From an uncultured Alphaproteobacteria bacterium (GTDB lineage: Bacteria > Pseudomonadota > Alphaproteobacteria > RF32 > CAG-239), in contig CALXWI010000004.1 of NCBI GenBank assembly GCA_944392325.1, positions 1 through 51,550 of the forward strand: DNA of 51,550 nt. Reading direction: 5' to 3'. Under the pieces are notes generated by a model. It had not been told where the DNA came from. It saw only the letters and a program-made list of their open reading frames with translations, and searched no databases. The translations under genes and the position numbers were made by a program. Shown here one piece after another: positions 16,188-24,671 of the stretch. How positions within the stretch are numbered: position 1 is the first letter of the stretch; the number at the start of each line of letters is the position of its first letter.

Positions 16188-17426
16188 TTAGGCTTCAAAA
16201 GTTTTTGCTACTTCTTTGAGCCACTTAACAATTTCAATATGCTGCGGGCAGTGTTTTTCACAACGGTGGCACTGCACACAGGCTGATGCCTTGCCGTGCG
16301 TCTTGGCTAAATTGGCATAATACATTTTCTGCGCCGTAAACGGCTTGTTGCTAATCTCTTGTTTTTCAGCATTATAGAGTGCAAAATAACTCGGGATGGC
16401 AATTTTCATCGGGCACCATTCCACACAGTACTGACACCCCGTGCACGAAATAGCTACCGAGGCATGCAAAGTCTCAACTGCCTTTTCGATTACTTTCATT
16501 TCTTGCGCTGTCAAAGACTTAAAATTCTGCATATAAGCGGTATTATCTTCCACCTGCTCCAAGGTAGACATTCCGCTCAACACCATCATTACCCCCTCTA
16601 AGCTGGCGGCATATCTAATTGCCCAAGATGCCGGCGACATATTAGGCTCCGCCTCTTTGAACACCTTTTCCACCGCCGGAGGCAGGTTGGCAAGTGTCCC
16701 ACCCTTTACCGGCTCCATCACAATTACCGGTTTGTTGTATTTAAGGGCAATTTCATAACACCGCCGCGACTGAATACTGGCATTATCCCAGTCCACATAA
16801 TTAATTTGCAACTGCACAAATTCTACTTCCGGATGTTCCTTAAGCACTTCTTCCAACAGCTCAGGCGAATCATGGAAGGAGAACCCAATGTGCTTAACCT
16901 TCCCTTCCTTCTTTTTGTCAGCCACAAACTTAAAGCTGTCATACTTGCGGGCATTACCGATAGTATTGGCATTAACATTATGTACCAGATAATAGTCAAA
17001 ATACTCCAGACCGGTTTTTTCCAGCTGCTTATTAAAAATCTCTTCCTGTTCTTCTTTGCTTTTCAAAAAGCCGATAGGCAGCTTGCTTGCTACGGTAAAT
17101 TTATCCCGCGGATAACGCTCCACCAATGACTTGCGCAAAGCCACCTCGCTCTCATATCCCATATACATCCATGCCGTATCAAAATACGTAAACCCGCGGG
17201 CCAAGAACAAATCCACCATTTTATCAAGCGTTTTATAATCGATTGAAGTCTGGTCATCCGGATTTTTCAGCGGCAGGCGCATAAACCCAAAGCCCAGTTT
17301 ATTGGCGGTATTGACCTTAGCCTTAACGGCATCCGGCACGGCAATAGCCTCAGCCAATGTTAGTTTCGGCAAGGCCGACAACGCAAACAAAGCCAACGAG
17401 CTCATCAAAAAATCACGTCTTTTCAT
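16188..17426 (-). CDS. Tat-exported aldo/keto reductase with two 4Fe-4S clusters
   Basis: The 412-residue protein begins with a Tat signal (KRRDFLMSSLALFALS, twin arginines R3-R4). It continues as an aldo/keto reductase barrel with the catalytic set Asp/Tyr (YFDTAWMYMGY), Lys (VASKLPI) and His (YYLVHN). It ends in a ferredoxin-like domain with C-x2-C-x2-C-x3-CP (residues 328-339) and CVQCHRCEKHCP (residues 383-394). It presumably reduces carbonyl compounds using electrons relayed by Fe-S clusters. An AGAGGAG site precedes the ATG. A MerR-type promoter lies upstream, inside the end of tatC, and flavodoxin follows in the same operon. Confidence 0.9.
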   Translation of the reverse strand: MKRRDFLMSSLALFALSALPKLTLAEAIAVPDAVKAKVNTANKLGFGFMRLPLKNPDDQTSIDYKTLDKMVDLFLARGFTYFDTAWMYMGYESEVALRKSLVERYPRDKFTVASKLPIGFLKSKEEQEEIFNKQLEKTGLEYFDYYLVHNVNANTIGNARKYDSFKFVADKKKEGKVKHIGFSFHDSPELLEEVLKEHPEVEFVQLQINYVDWDNASIQSRRCYEIALKYNKPVIVMEPVKGGTLANLPPAVEKVFKEAEPNMSPASWAIRYAASLEGVMMVLSGMSTLEQVEDNTAYMQNFKSLTAQEMKVIEKAVETLHASVAISCTGCQYCVEWCPMKIAIPSYFALYNAEKQEISNKPFTAQKMYYANLAKTHGKASACVQCHRCEKHCPQHIEIVKWLKEVAKTFEA

Positions 17427-17462
17427 TACGATTCTCCTCTGTTTGAGGTTATTTACACGGCG

Positions 17463-17493
17463 AGTATAGTTTTTAGAGTATACTCTAGGTCAA
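17463..17493 (-). promoter_or_regulatory. MerR-type promoter of the reductase-flavodoxin operon
   Basis: -35 TTGACC (17488-17493) and -10 TATACT (17463-17468) are 19 bp apart, the over-long spacing typical of MerR-activated promoters. The spacer holds the perfect dyad TAGAGTATACTCTA (17474-17487). The -35 box forms part of the last tatC codons (GAC TTG ACC TAG). Confidence 0.9.
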
Positions 17494-18213
17494 GTCCTTT
17501 TTTTCGTTGTTTATACTTTTTCCGGCGCAGAACAATCCGGCTTCAAACAACAAATAAGTCGGTATCGCCAACATCAGCTGGCTGACGACATCAGGCGGGG
17601 TTAAAATCGCCGCCACGATTAAAATCGCCACAAACACATAAGGCCGCTTGCTCTTTACTCCTTCATAAGATGCTATTTCCCAGCGTATTAAAGCATACGT
17701 AATCAAGGGGAACTGGAACATCAACCCAAAGACCACCGCCAACCACAAAGCGGTTGAAATTACGTTTGATATTCCAAATACCGCCTTAATCTGCGGAGAA
17801 GCAAAGCTCACCCCAAAGTTAATAATCAGCGGCAAAATAAAAAATATGCAAAATAAAGCCCCCACCACAAACAAAAAGCTTGATAACCCGACTAATGACT
17901 TTATCAAATGCCGCTCGTTATCATATAAGGCCGGCAAGACAAAGTCCCAAATTTTGCGGGCAATGTAAGGAAAGCAGATTAACAAGTCCAACACCACTGC
18001 TACCTTAATTTGCAAAATAAACACTTCCATCGGGGAAAAATAATTCAGCTGCAAATCATGCCCGCTCAGCATCACCTTAATCAGCGCCTCCATACAATAC
18101 GGAGCCGCCAAAAACATCGGCACCAAACCAATGGCTAACGCCGCCACACATTTTAATAATGTCGAGCGCAGCGCTTCCAAATGCGCAACCAAGCTTTCGT
18201 CTTTGTCTTCCAT
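17485..18213 (-). CDS. tatC: Sec-independent protein translocase TatC
   Basis: TatC is the receptor that recognises twin-arginine signals in the inner membrane. The 242-residue protein begins with the family motif SLVAHLEALRSTLLK (about residues 7-21) and has six hydrophobic segments and the loop FCFPYIARKIWDFVLPALYDNE. ATG 18213 is chosen over the TTG codon just before it. It follows tatA by ten bases in the polyferredoxin-tatA-tatC operon. Its last codons carry the promoter of the next operon, whose first product has a Tat signal, so the translocase and a likely cargo are under the same regulator. Confidence 0.94.
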   Translation of the reverse strand: MEDKDESLVAHLEALRSTLLKCVAALAIGLVPMFLAAPYCMEALIKVMLSGHDLQLNYFSPMEVFILQIKVAVVLDLLICFPYIARKIWDFVLPALYDNERHLIKSLVGLSSFLFVVGALFCIFFILPLIINFGVSFASPQIKAVFGISNVISTALWLAVVFGLMFQFPLITYALIRWEIASYEGVKSKRPYVFVAILIVAAILTPPDVVSQLMLAIPTYLLFEAGLFCAGKSINNEKKDLT

Positions 18214-18223
18214 CAACTTCGGC

Positions 18224-18436
18224 TTACTTTTTGCTGTCTTTTTTCTCTTCCTGCTCGGCAGCTTTGGCGACCGTATCTTTCAAATCCTGCGCCTCATTTT
18301 GGAGCAGCTCTTTGGCTTTTTTGTATTCATATTGCGCCTTGCCCAAAGCCTTGGCCAATTCCGGAATACGTTTTCCACCAAACAGCAGCAAAATAACCAC
18401 TAAGATTAAAGCAATTTCCGTTAAACCTAAAGACAT
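18224..18436 (-). CDS. tatA: Sec-independent protein translocase TatA/TatE
   Basis: A 70-residue pore-forming Tat subunit: one N-terminal membrane helix ([20 protein letters not shown]), the hinge [13 protein letters not shown], an amphipathic helix and a lysine/glutamate-rich tail. No separate TatB-like gene is present here, so this may act as a minimal TatAC pair or with a TatB encoded elsewhere. A GGAGAAATAAA site precedes the start. It lies 11 bp after the polyferredoxin gene and ten bases before tatC. Confidence 0.92.
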   Translation of the reverse strand: MSLGLTEIALILVVILLLFGGKRIPELAKALGKAQYEYKKAKELLQNEAQDLKDTVAKAAEQEEKKDSKK

Positions 18437-18447
18437 TTTATTTCTCC

Positions 18448-19602
18448 TTATTTATCCAACAATCTTTGTTGCGTCACTTCCTGCATAGATATCGCTCTGA
18501 CCGGACATACATTATAGCATGCCCCACAGCCGATACACTCATCGGGGCTAATTTTGGGAAAACCGCCCTCTTCTTTTACAATAATCTGACGCGGACATTC
18601 ATGCACACACAACCCGCACTTGACGCACACATCTTCATCAACCTGCGCAATAGCTATCTGCGTACGGCGTTTTTCCTCCAAACTCAAAGTTTTAATTGCT
18701 CCGGACGGACAAACCTTCGAGCAGCGGTGGCACTTATAATTACAAAAGGCCTCACTATAATCCAAATGCACCGTCGGATGCTCGGCATCTGCTTTTTTAA
18801 TGATTTTCATAGGGCAGCGCGCCACACACAGGTTGCAGTTCAAGCAACGGTTAGCAAAATCTTCCACATTTCCGGCATTAAACTTCGGCTCAGCTTTAGG
18901 TGCTTTACCCAGTTGCAGAGCTCCGAACTTGCACACACCTTGGCACTTCATACATTTTATGCACATCTCATTGTCGACGGTCTTGTTTTTAATATCGATA
19001 CAGCCGACGGGACACTGTCTGGCGCACATACCGCAAGCCACACATTTGTCCTGATTAATATACACTTTGACCCACGCCTTTTTTGCCAATAAGCCCAGCA
19101 CAGCACCAACCGGACAAATGTTAGCACAAAACCACCGTCCCTTAAACCACACCAACACCGCCAGCAATATCAGCGCACCCAAGCCGATTGCCGCACCGGT
19201 AGCCGCTGAACCAAACAGCGTATAAGGGTCAATCCAGCGTACTACAAGAGCTGAGCCGCCGATTAATACTCCGAAGGATATCGCCGCAATAAAATATTTA
19301 TAGGGCCAATTTTTATGCATCGTATTTTTGCGCCTAAAGATTATCATCATTGCCTCTTGCAAGAGTCCTAAAGGGCACAAAACAGAGCAATACACGCGCC
19401 CAAGCACCAAAGCCAACACCATCAAGCCCAACAGCAAAATTAGCACAAACCACGAAAAATTAACCAAGCTCCGCTGCAACAACGGCACCAATTGTATATC
19501 AAAAATCTTCAACGGATAAAACCAGCCGAAGATTCCGCCAACGGCCAATACCGCGACAAGCAAGGTCAAAATTGCTCGCCCGTAACGATAAAACTTTCCC
19601 AT
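18448..19602 (-). CDS. Membrane polyferredoxin (NapH/YccM-like 4Fe-4S protein)
   Basis: The 384-residue protein has an N-terminal half with four to five membrane helices and two C-x3-CP motifs ([10 protein letters not shown] and [10 protein letters not shown]), as in NapH, NosR and YccM. The C-terminal half has about six ferredoxin-type motifs, for example [47 protein letters not shown] and [12 protein letters not shown]. Such proteins pass electrons between quinol or cytoplasmic donors and the periplasmic side. It leads an operon with tatA and tatC under a MerR-type promoter. I infer that it feeds the Tat-exported Fe-S reductase or the exported flavodoxin. Confidence 0.9.
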   Translation of the reverse strand: MGKFYRYGRAILTLLVAVLAVGGIFGWFYPLKIFDIQLVPLLQRSLVNFSWFVLILLLGLMVLALVLGRVYCSVLCPLGLLQEAMMIIFRRKNTMHKNWPYKYFIAAISFGVLIGGSALVVRWIDPYTLFGSAATGAAIGLGALILLAVLVWFKGRWFCANICPVGAVLGLLAKKAWVKVYINQDKCVACGMCARQCPVGCIDIKNKTVDNEMCIKCMKCQGVCKFGALQLGKAPKAEPKFNAGNVEDFANRCLNCNLCVARCPMKIIKKADAEHPTVHLDYSEAFCNYKCHRCSKVCPSGAIKTLSLEEKRRTQIAIAQVDEDVCVKCGLCVHECPRQIIVKEEGGFPKISPDECIGCGACYNVCPVRAISMQEVTQQRLLDK

Positions 19603-19635
19603 TTTTTCTCCGCAATTCTGCTATAAATTGGTTAT

Positions 19636-19666
19636 ATGATAATGTTTAGAGTATGGTCTAGGTCAA
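19636..19666 (-). promoter_or_regulatory. MerR-type promoter of the polyferredoxin-tatAC operon
   Basis: -35 TTGACC (19661-19666) and -10 TATCAT (19636-19641) are 19 bp apart. The spacer contains TAGACCATACTCTA, an imperfect copy of the dyad found at the other two promoters of this cluster. The imperfect half-site may mean weaker control. Confidence 0.85.
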
Positions 19667-19707
19667 GAGTTAAACCAATAAAATCCCCATTTTTTTATAA
19701 AAAATCC

Positions 19708-19738
19708 TTGACTTAGAGTATACTCTAGGTTTTAGACT
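19708..19738 (+). promoter_or_regulatory. MerR-type promoter of the merR-family gene
   Basis: -35 TTGACT (19708-19713) and -10 TAGACT (19733-19738) are 19 bp apart, with the perfect dyad TAGAGTATACTCTA at 19714-19727. It lies 33 bp before the regulator gene and is divergent from the polyferredoxin promoter, so the regulator probably controls itself. Confidence 0.88.
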
Positions 19739-19771
19739 AAGTCATTATCGGTTTAAGCAAAGGAACAAACT

Positions 19772-20200
19772 ATGGGATACTCCATCGGCCAAGTCGCCAA
19801 AAAAACCGGACTCAGCGTCCATACTTTAAGATACTATGAGAAAGAAGGCCTACTACCCTTTATTCGCAAAACCAGCTCCGGGCTTAGGGTCTTTTCGGAT
19901 GATGACATCAATTGGCTCGGAATGATTGAATGCCTCAAAGCAACCGGCATGCCGCTCAAAGGCATCAAACAATATATTGACTGGTACCATCAAGGAGATT
20001 CAACCCTTTCGCAAAGGCTTGCCATGTTCCAGCAACAAGAGCAAAATATTAAGGCTAAGATGCAAGAACTCAACACCAATCTGGCCAAAATTCAATATAA
20101 GATTCGCTTGTATGACGCCGCCGTAAAGCAAGGCAGCCTAGACAAAGCCCAACAAGAACCTGAGTTCAGAGCCGCCCGCCTCCGCCTCTTCGGCCATTAA
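19772..20200 (+). CDS. MerR-family transcriptional regulator (AdhR/NmlR-like)
   Basis: The 142-residue regulator has the MerR winged helix (YSIGQVAKKTGLSVHTLRYYEKEGLL, residues 3-28) followed by RVFSDDDINWL and a long dimerisation helix. MerR proteins bind the long spacer of their target promoter and activate by twisting DNA. There is no cluster of metal-binding cysteines at the C-terminus. Together with aldo/keto reductase targets this suggests the group that senses electrophiles or carbonyls (AdhR, NmlR, YraB), but the effector is unknown. Three matching promoters lie in the cluster. It is convergent with the next gene; the stop codons overlap. Confidence 0.9.
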   Translation: MGYSIGQVAKKTGLSVHTLRYYEKEGLLPFIRKTSSGLRVFSDDDINWLGMIECLKATGMPLKGIKQYIDWYHQGDSTLSQRLAMFQQQEQNIKAKMQELNTNLAKIQYKIRLYDAAVKQGSLDKAQQEPEFRAARLRLFGH

Positions 20201-20709
20201 ATCAGCTCGTTTAGCTCCGCTTGCCATCTGGCTAATTTGTCTTTATCGCGCTGGCCGGCATTTGCCGGACTGGTTGAAGGCATCTTGATACAACTTATAT
20301 TATGCGCCCTCGCCCATTCATAATTAGCACTCCGGCAAAAAGTTTCAAAAGCCTTGCCTCCGTTAAACAACAATTTTTGCAAATCCGGAGCCTCTTTGCT
20401 TAATACCGCAAAATCATTTACTTCCACGTCTTGAATATTACTGTCCAAACTACCTTTTCTGGAGCAGCGTTTCATCACATCCCACAAGCCGACACCATGG
20501 CCCAGCAACTTATCAACTTTTTTTTCATAGTCATCATCCGTACTAATATCCGCAAAAATCTGCGCCATATACTTCCAAAAATTATTCCGCGGATGAGCAT
20601 AATATTGCTGCCTGCGCAAAGACTCCTCCCCCGGCATAGACCCAATTACCATCACCCGCACTTGACGGTCTACCCTACGGCTCATACTTTCCCTAATATT
20701 TTCCGGCAT
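20197..20709 (-). CDS. DNA-deoxyinosine glycosylase (UDG superfamily)
   Basis: A member of the uracil-DNA-glycosylase superfamily, resembling the hypoxanthine/deoxyinosine glycosylase group, which removes deaminated bases from DNA. The 170-residue protein has VIGSMPGEESLRRQQYYAHPRNNFW in the N-terminal third (active-site loop) and IKMPSTSPANAG near the C-terminus (DNA-binding loop). ATG 20709 has an AAGGA site nine bases upstream; the TTG two codons earlier is too close to it. It overlaps the end of the convergent merR-family gene by four bases. Confidence 0.82.
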   Translation of the reverse strand: MPENIRESMSRRVDRQVRVMVIGSMPGEESLRRQQYYAHPRNNFWKYMAQIFADISTDDDYEKKVDKLLGHGVGLWDVMKRCSRKGSLDSNIQDVEVNDFAVLSKEAPDLQKLLFNGGKAFETFCRSANYEWARAHNISCIKMPSTSPANAGQRDKDKLARWQAELNELI

Positions 20710-20774
20710 AATCAAATTTCCTTACTTACTCTAACCAATATATTCCTCAGTTTACCCCTTAAGCAAGCAAAAAA

Positions 20775-20815
20775 AACAGCCCGAAAGCTAAAAAACTTTC
20801 AGACTGTTTTCTAAA
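20775..20815 (-). terminator. Terminator of the 48-residue protein gene
   Basis: Imperfect hairpin AAAACAGTCTGAAAG/CTTTCGGGCTGTTTT on the minus strand followed by eight T, about 30 bp after the stop codon. Confidence 0.75.
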
Positions 20816-20843
20816 TAAAAAAATCATTTACCGGCCATCAACA

Positions 20844-20990
20844 TCACGCAGCGTCATAATTACCTTGTTTACGTTTTTTAGCTTTGGCTAAAGCTCTTTC
20901 TCTTTGGTAATCTGTTTGCTTCAAAGATGATTTTTTGAATGCACCTTTTTCTTTTTTCTGACTCGGTTTGTTTTGATTTTTCGTTGCCAT
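20844..20990 (-). CDS. Small very basic protein (48 residues)
   Basis: A minus-strand frame starting MATKNQNKPSQKKEKG and ending KRKQGNYDAA, with 15 Lys/Arg in 48 residues. It is probably disordered or helical and might bind nucleic acid or the ribosome. It sits in a complete unit: -35 TTGACA upstream (21060-21065), an AT-rich leader ending TTGTTATG, and a terminator downstream. The architecture is that of the larger unknown genes in this window, which argues that it is real. No homologue is recognised. Confidence 0.65.
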   Translation of the reverse strand: MATKNQNKPSQKKEKGAFKKSSLKQTDYQRERALAKAKKRKQGNYDAA

Positions 20991-21065
20991 AACAAAAAAA
21001 TTTAAAAGTTAATAAAATAATATAAAAAACGAAAGGAGTTTTATCACTTTCCGCGATTTTGTCAA
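20991..21065 (-). promoter_or_regulatory. Promoter and AT-rich leader of the 48-residue gene
   Basis: Minus-strand TTGACA at 21060-21065 with a weak -10 (TAAAAC, 21038-21043). The leader contains ATATTATTTTATTAAC. A CTCCTTTCG segment upstream is on the wrong strand to serve as a Shine-Dalgarno, so the leader is SD-less. Confidence 0.5.
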
Positions 21066-21085
21066 GAGAAAATTTATATTTTTTT

Positions 21086-21122
21086 ATAAAAAAATGACCT
21101 CAACCAAAGTTAAGGCCATTTT
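21086..21122 (-). terminator. Terminator of the 21139-21375 gene
   Basis: AATGGCCTTAAC/GTTGAGGTCATT, with two mismatches, is followed by seven T on the minus strand. Confidence 0.8.
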
Positions 21123-21138
21123 CACAAGATAAATTCGC

Positions 21139-21375
21139 TTACTTATCTTGCTCAACTTTCTTTCTAATCGCCTGCAAATTGTCATTAATAGACATCAGTA
21201 AATACAACAAATAGAATATGAACACAAAGACAACCAACCCCACTACTAAGGATAATACGGCATTTGCAGCACTCAATCCCATTTCGTTAATGACCATAAT
21301 CACCAATCCCAGCAAATACAGCCAAGCACAAATATCAATCAGATATCTTCCCAGTCCGACCACAAAACCTTTCAT
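21139..21375 (-). CDS. Small two-helix membrane protein
   Basis: 78 residues with two membrane helices (about residues 14-29 and 38-61) and a charged C-terminal tail (NDNLQAIRKKVEQDK) that may form a short coiled coil. It has an ordinary AAAGGAG site and a terminator, so it is a single-gene unit. Its shape (helices plus a LQ-IRKK segment) loosely resembles the small membrane protein at 42221-42541. Function unknown. Confidence 0.75.
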   Translation of the reverse strand: MKGFVVGLGRYLIDICAWLYLLGLVIMVINEMGLSAANAVLSLVVGLVVFVFIFYLLYLLMSINDNLQAIRKKVEQDK

Positions 21376-21452
21376 TGTTAGCTCCTTTCACAAATATTGA
21401 TATTCATCATAGATAATAATAAAACTAAAATTGGTAAAAATTTTCCTAATAA

Positions 21453-21959
21453 TTACTTTTTCTCAGCTTTACAAGTTGATTTTGATATCAGCAGTTGCGT
21501 TTTTACCTCATAACCATCCACATTTAAGGTTAAATCAACGCCCGTCTCCCCATCCGGAATCATTGAGTTATTCAAACAATCCGGACTACATAGAGCCAAA
21601 GCATTAGGATATATCACTTTTACCAACTTTTCCTGCGGCAAAATCACCGATGGCGCTTTCGGGGCATTGCGCTTGGTAAAATCATCTCCCCTAAACATAA
21701 ACTTACCTTTGATTTTACCGTTGCAAATAAAATAAGTCTTGTTCCAATCGACCTCAATATCTTCATAGGTATAATTAAAAATTGACAGCCGATAAGCATT
21801 CATGGGGTATACATCGCCCTCGCCTGAAACAATTTCAATACTGGCTCTAAAATTGCTTGTATCGGCCATAGCTTTATTATCATCAATGCCGAAATTATAA
21901 CAATAATTGCTACAAGCCGACAGCAACACCACCAAACACAAGCCAAGTAATTTCAGCAT
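21453..21959 (-). CDS. Hypothetical lipoprotein
   Basis: 168-residue protein with a lipoprotein signal: MLKLLGLCLVVLLSAC, lipobox LSAC with Cys at about residue 16. The start at 21959 is set by a GGGAGG site six bases before ATG and by the signal peptide. The mature part looks like a beta-rich envelope domain with several cysteines (YFICNG, LCSPDC). It is probably anchored in a membrane on the periplasmic side. I do not recognise the family. Confidence 0.75.
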   Translation of the reverse strand: MLKLLGLCLVVLLSACSNYCYNFGIDDNKAMADTSNFRASIEIVSGEGDVYPMNAYRLSIFNYTYEDIEVDWNKTYFICNGKIKGKFMFRGDDFTKRNAPKAPSVILPQEKLVKVIYPNALALCSPDCLNNSMIPDGETGVDLTLNVDGYEVKTQLLISKSTCKAEKK

Positions 21960-22045
21960 TCCGCCCTCCCAAGGTTCACTTACCATAATAATAATCACAA
22001 ACCTCCCACCAGACAAGCACAATTTTCATATTTTTTATCTATCAC

Positions 22046-22076
22046 AAAAAAAATAGCCCCATAAAAATGAGGCTAT
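22046..22076 (-). terminator. Terminator of the metallophosphoesterase gene
   Basis: ATAGCCTCAT/ATGGGGCTAT hairpin followed by seven to eight T on the minus strand, 20 bp after the stop codon. Confidence 0.85.
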
Positions 22077-22096
22077 GCAAAAATAAAACTAAATTC

Positions 22097-23212
22097 TTAC
22101 TCTGACTTAATATCAACTACCACAAACTCTGATTGGCATCCGGTTTTAAACTTCAGCTCCCAGTCTGAAATCCCCGAGGTTACAATAAAATCGGTATCTT
22201 GCCGTTTTTCGTGGCCATAGATTCTATCATTCATACCTGCCCATTGGCTCACATAATTAAACGGAAACAGCTGCCCTCCGTGCGTATGCCCCGACAACAC
22301 CAAATCTACTTTTGCTTCTGCCTGCTTAGCATAATCACTTGGCTGATGATCCAAAACCAGCATAAACTTTGCCTTATCTAACCCGTTGACTAAATCAGCC
22401 ATTTTTTTACGAGATCGCCCTCGGCGCGGCTCATAGGCATCTTTCCGCCCAATAACATAAAACTCATTACCTATGGCTTGCACCTCATCTTGCAAAACTT
22501 TAATTCCACGTTTTTGCATTTCGGCAACCAAATCATCATTGCTAAACCCTCGAAACGCCACCCCGTTAGAGCTAATGTCATGGTTTCCCAATACCGCATA
22601 AATTCCATAAGTTGTTTTAAGCTTAGCCAACGCATCAAGGCCTGATAACAGTTCATCCCGCGATGTTGAATTATCAACCAAATCACCAACAATCACCAGC
22701 ATATCCGGCTTATATTTTTGCATCTGCTTAACATGGCGTGCCAATTCTGCCCCGCTAAAGGTCGTCCCAATATGGGCATCTGCTAACATCACAATCCGCA
22801 AATTGCCAACCTTTTTAGGAGTTTCAATCACATACTCTACCTCTGCCACATGGTGCGCTTGGTACCATCCGTTAACCAAATAAATCAAGCTCAAGACCAT
22901 CGCTGCCTGACCGGCATAATAGGCCTTCGGCTTCAAATTACTTAGCTTTTGTATCAGCCACCATAAGCCATCACACCCCGCCCAAATCAGCACCACATAA
23001 AACAAAGCAATCACGGCATTCATAAAACCGAGTAAATAAATTGCCGCAAATAATATCACCACCACCAGCAAAATTGCCGCACTCAGCCGCCGCACTTTAA
23101 CCGGAAACATCCGCAACCATATGCCAAACTGCCCAATGCGCCAGCCCAAATATGCCACACCGAGTACACTAAAAACAATCATGGATATTTCCAACAACTG
23201 CCAAAAAGACAT
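22097..23212 (-). CDS. Membrane-anchored metallophosphoesterase (YkuE/YaeI-like)
   Basis: The 371-residue protein has about four N-terminal hydrophobic segments (to about residue 125) followed by a calcineurin-like phosphoesterase domain. The dinuclear-metal motifs are in order: LADAHIG, VIVGDLVDNS, LGNHDISS, LDHQPSD and SGHTHGGQLFPF. YkuE/YaeI relatives act on lipid or phosphodiester substrates at the membrane; the substrate here is unknown. It has an AAGGGA site and a terminator and stands alone. Confidence 0.88.
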   Translation of the reverse strand: MSFWQLLEISMIVFSVLGVAYLGWRIGQFGIWLRMFPVKVRRLSAAILLVVVILFAAIYLLGFMNAVIALFYVVLIWAGCDGLWWLIQKLSNLKPKAYYAGQAAMVLSLIYLVNGWYQAHHVAEVEYVIETPKKVGNLRIVMLADAHIGTTFSGAELARHVKQMQKYKPDMLVIVGDLVDNSTSRDELLSGLDALAKLKTTYGIYAVLGNHDISSNGVAFRGFSNDDLVAEMQKRGIKVLQDEVQAIGNEFYVIGRKDAYEPRRGRSRKKMADLVNGLDKAKFMLVLDHQPSDYAKQAEAKVDLVLSGHTHGGQLFPFNYVSQWAGMNDRIYGHEKRQDTDFIVTSGISDWELKFKTGCQSEFVVVDIKSE

Positions 23213-23305
23213 TTTATTCCCTTAATCGATAAAAACACCGTACAAAAAAAACTATTTCTTTTCAGCTCAACATAAAATCAGCCCCGGCCTAAGTCAACTA
23301 AAAAT

Positions 23306-24670
23306 TTAATATTTTCCGGCCATTGCCTTATAAATATAATTTTCATATTTTATAATCTGGTACTTTTGCTGCACCAAATCTTTTTGCAAAGCATTTTCGC
23401 TGTATATAGCTTGCAAATAATCCTTAAATTCGACTTTACCGTTATTATATCTCTCTTTATAATATTGAGTGATTAGGATTGAGTTTTTATAATTTTCACC
23501 GATATTATCAAAGCTTTGCGTAGCCTTATCATAAGCCAGATAATAATAAGCCACCTCATTTACGGCCTGATTCAGCACATCATTAAAATCAATCACCGCG
23601 ATTTGATACTCCGCTTCTGAAATTTTAATATTGTTTTTTACACGTGTCCAATCCAAAAACGGCAAATCTACCGCCAAACTTCCCATAGCAAACGGCACGT
23701 CAAATGTTGTTCGCGCTTTATCAGATGATGATGACAACGCCGTCCGCAAAGATATGTTCGGATACCAGTTTTTATTTTCCGCCTCTAAGGTTTCAAAAGA
23801 CTTCTGCAAGCGGTATTGACTGGCCAACAAATCCGGACGATTAGCCAACACCGACAGCGGCACATCTAAATTGACGCCCAAACTCTGCTGCTGCAAAATA
23901 TCCCCAAACTTAATACCTAAGTCATCTTCCTGCCGAATATTCAAAATATTTTTCAAAGATGTTTCCATCTCTTTAAACTGGGTTTCCAGCGTCAATAGGC
24001 GGTTTTGCTCTGATAACAAGCTCTGCTTAGCCTCCAAATATTCCACATTATCTGCCTTGCCGTTTTTGTATTTAGCCTCGGCAATATCGCGAATATCCTC
24101 ATACATTTTCACATTTTGGCGGCTCAAATCAATCGAGTTGCTGATATACTCCAGATTAAAGAACAAATCCACCACACTGTTGATTAACGACAGTCTGGCC
24201 GTTTCTTTATCTAACACCGTTGCCTGATATTCAAACTCCTGCGCATTTTGCAGATTGCGTATTTTGCCGTATAAATCGACCTCATACCCCAGCCCGATTT
24301 CTCCTGAAAAATTGTTAGAAACATTATCGCTGGTATCAATTCTGCGTTGCCCGCTGGCGCCCAAATCGCCTGACAGCGTCGGGAACAAATCCGCCGTTGC
24401 CAAATTCAACCGATATAATTCTTGGTTAATCTGCAACGCCGCTTTCAAATAGTCCGGATTATTTTGCAACGCCATATTGACCAACTTATTGAGCTCTGGG
24501 TTATTATATTGGATCCACCAGTCAGCATTAGCCTTGTACTTTTCCTGAATCTCTCGGGTATAATTCAACTCATCAGCCACATTTGGTGTCGCCATACGCT
24601 GAGTTGCGCAGCTTGTTGAAACCAGCAGCATCGCCGTAAAAAGAGCTATATTAAGTACATTTTTCTTCAT
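23306..24670 (-). CDS. Outer-membrane efflux lipoprotein (TolC/OprM family)
   Basis: 454-residue outer-membrane channel of a tripartite exporter. It has a lipoprotein signal (LLVSTSC), then two repeats of the TolC-type helical barrel: the first includes NPDYLKAALQINQELYRLNLATADLFP, the second NRPDLLASQYRLQKSFETLEAENKNWYPNISL. The start at 24670 is set by the signal peptide and a GAGTGA site overlapping the end of macB. It is the third gene of macA-macB-channel, one base after macB. It presumably opens the path for whatever MacB exports. Confidence 0.9.
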   Translation of the reverse strand: MKKNVLNIALFTAMLLVSTSCATQRMATPNVADELNYTREIQEKYKANADWWIQYNNPELNKLVNMALQNNPDYLKAALQINQELYRLNLATADLFPTLSGDLGASGQRRIDTSDNVSNNFSGEIGLGYEVDLYGKIRNLQNAQEFEYQATVLDKETARLSLINSVVDLFFNLEYISNSIDLSRQNVKMYEDIRDIAEAKYKNGKADNVEYLEAKQSLLSEQNRLLTLETQFKEMETSLKNILNIRQEDDLGIKFGDILQQQSLGVNLDVPLSVLANRPDLLASQYRLQKSFETLEAENKNWYPNISLRTALSSSSDKARTTFDVPFAMGSLAVDLPFLDWTRVKNNIKISEAEYQIAVIDFNDVLNQAVNEVAYYYLAYDKATQSFDNIGENYKNSILITQYYKERYNNGKVEFKDYLQAIYSENALQKDLVQQKYQIIKYENYIYKAMAGKY

Positions 24671-24671
24671 T

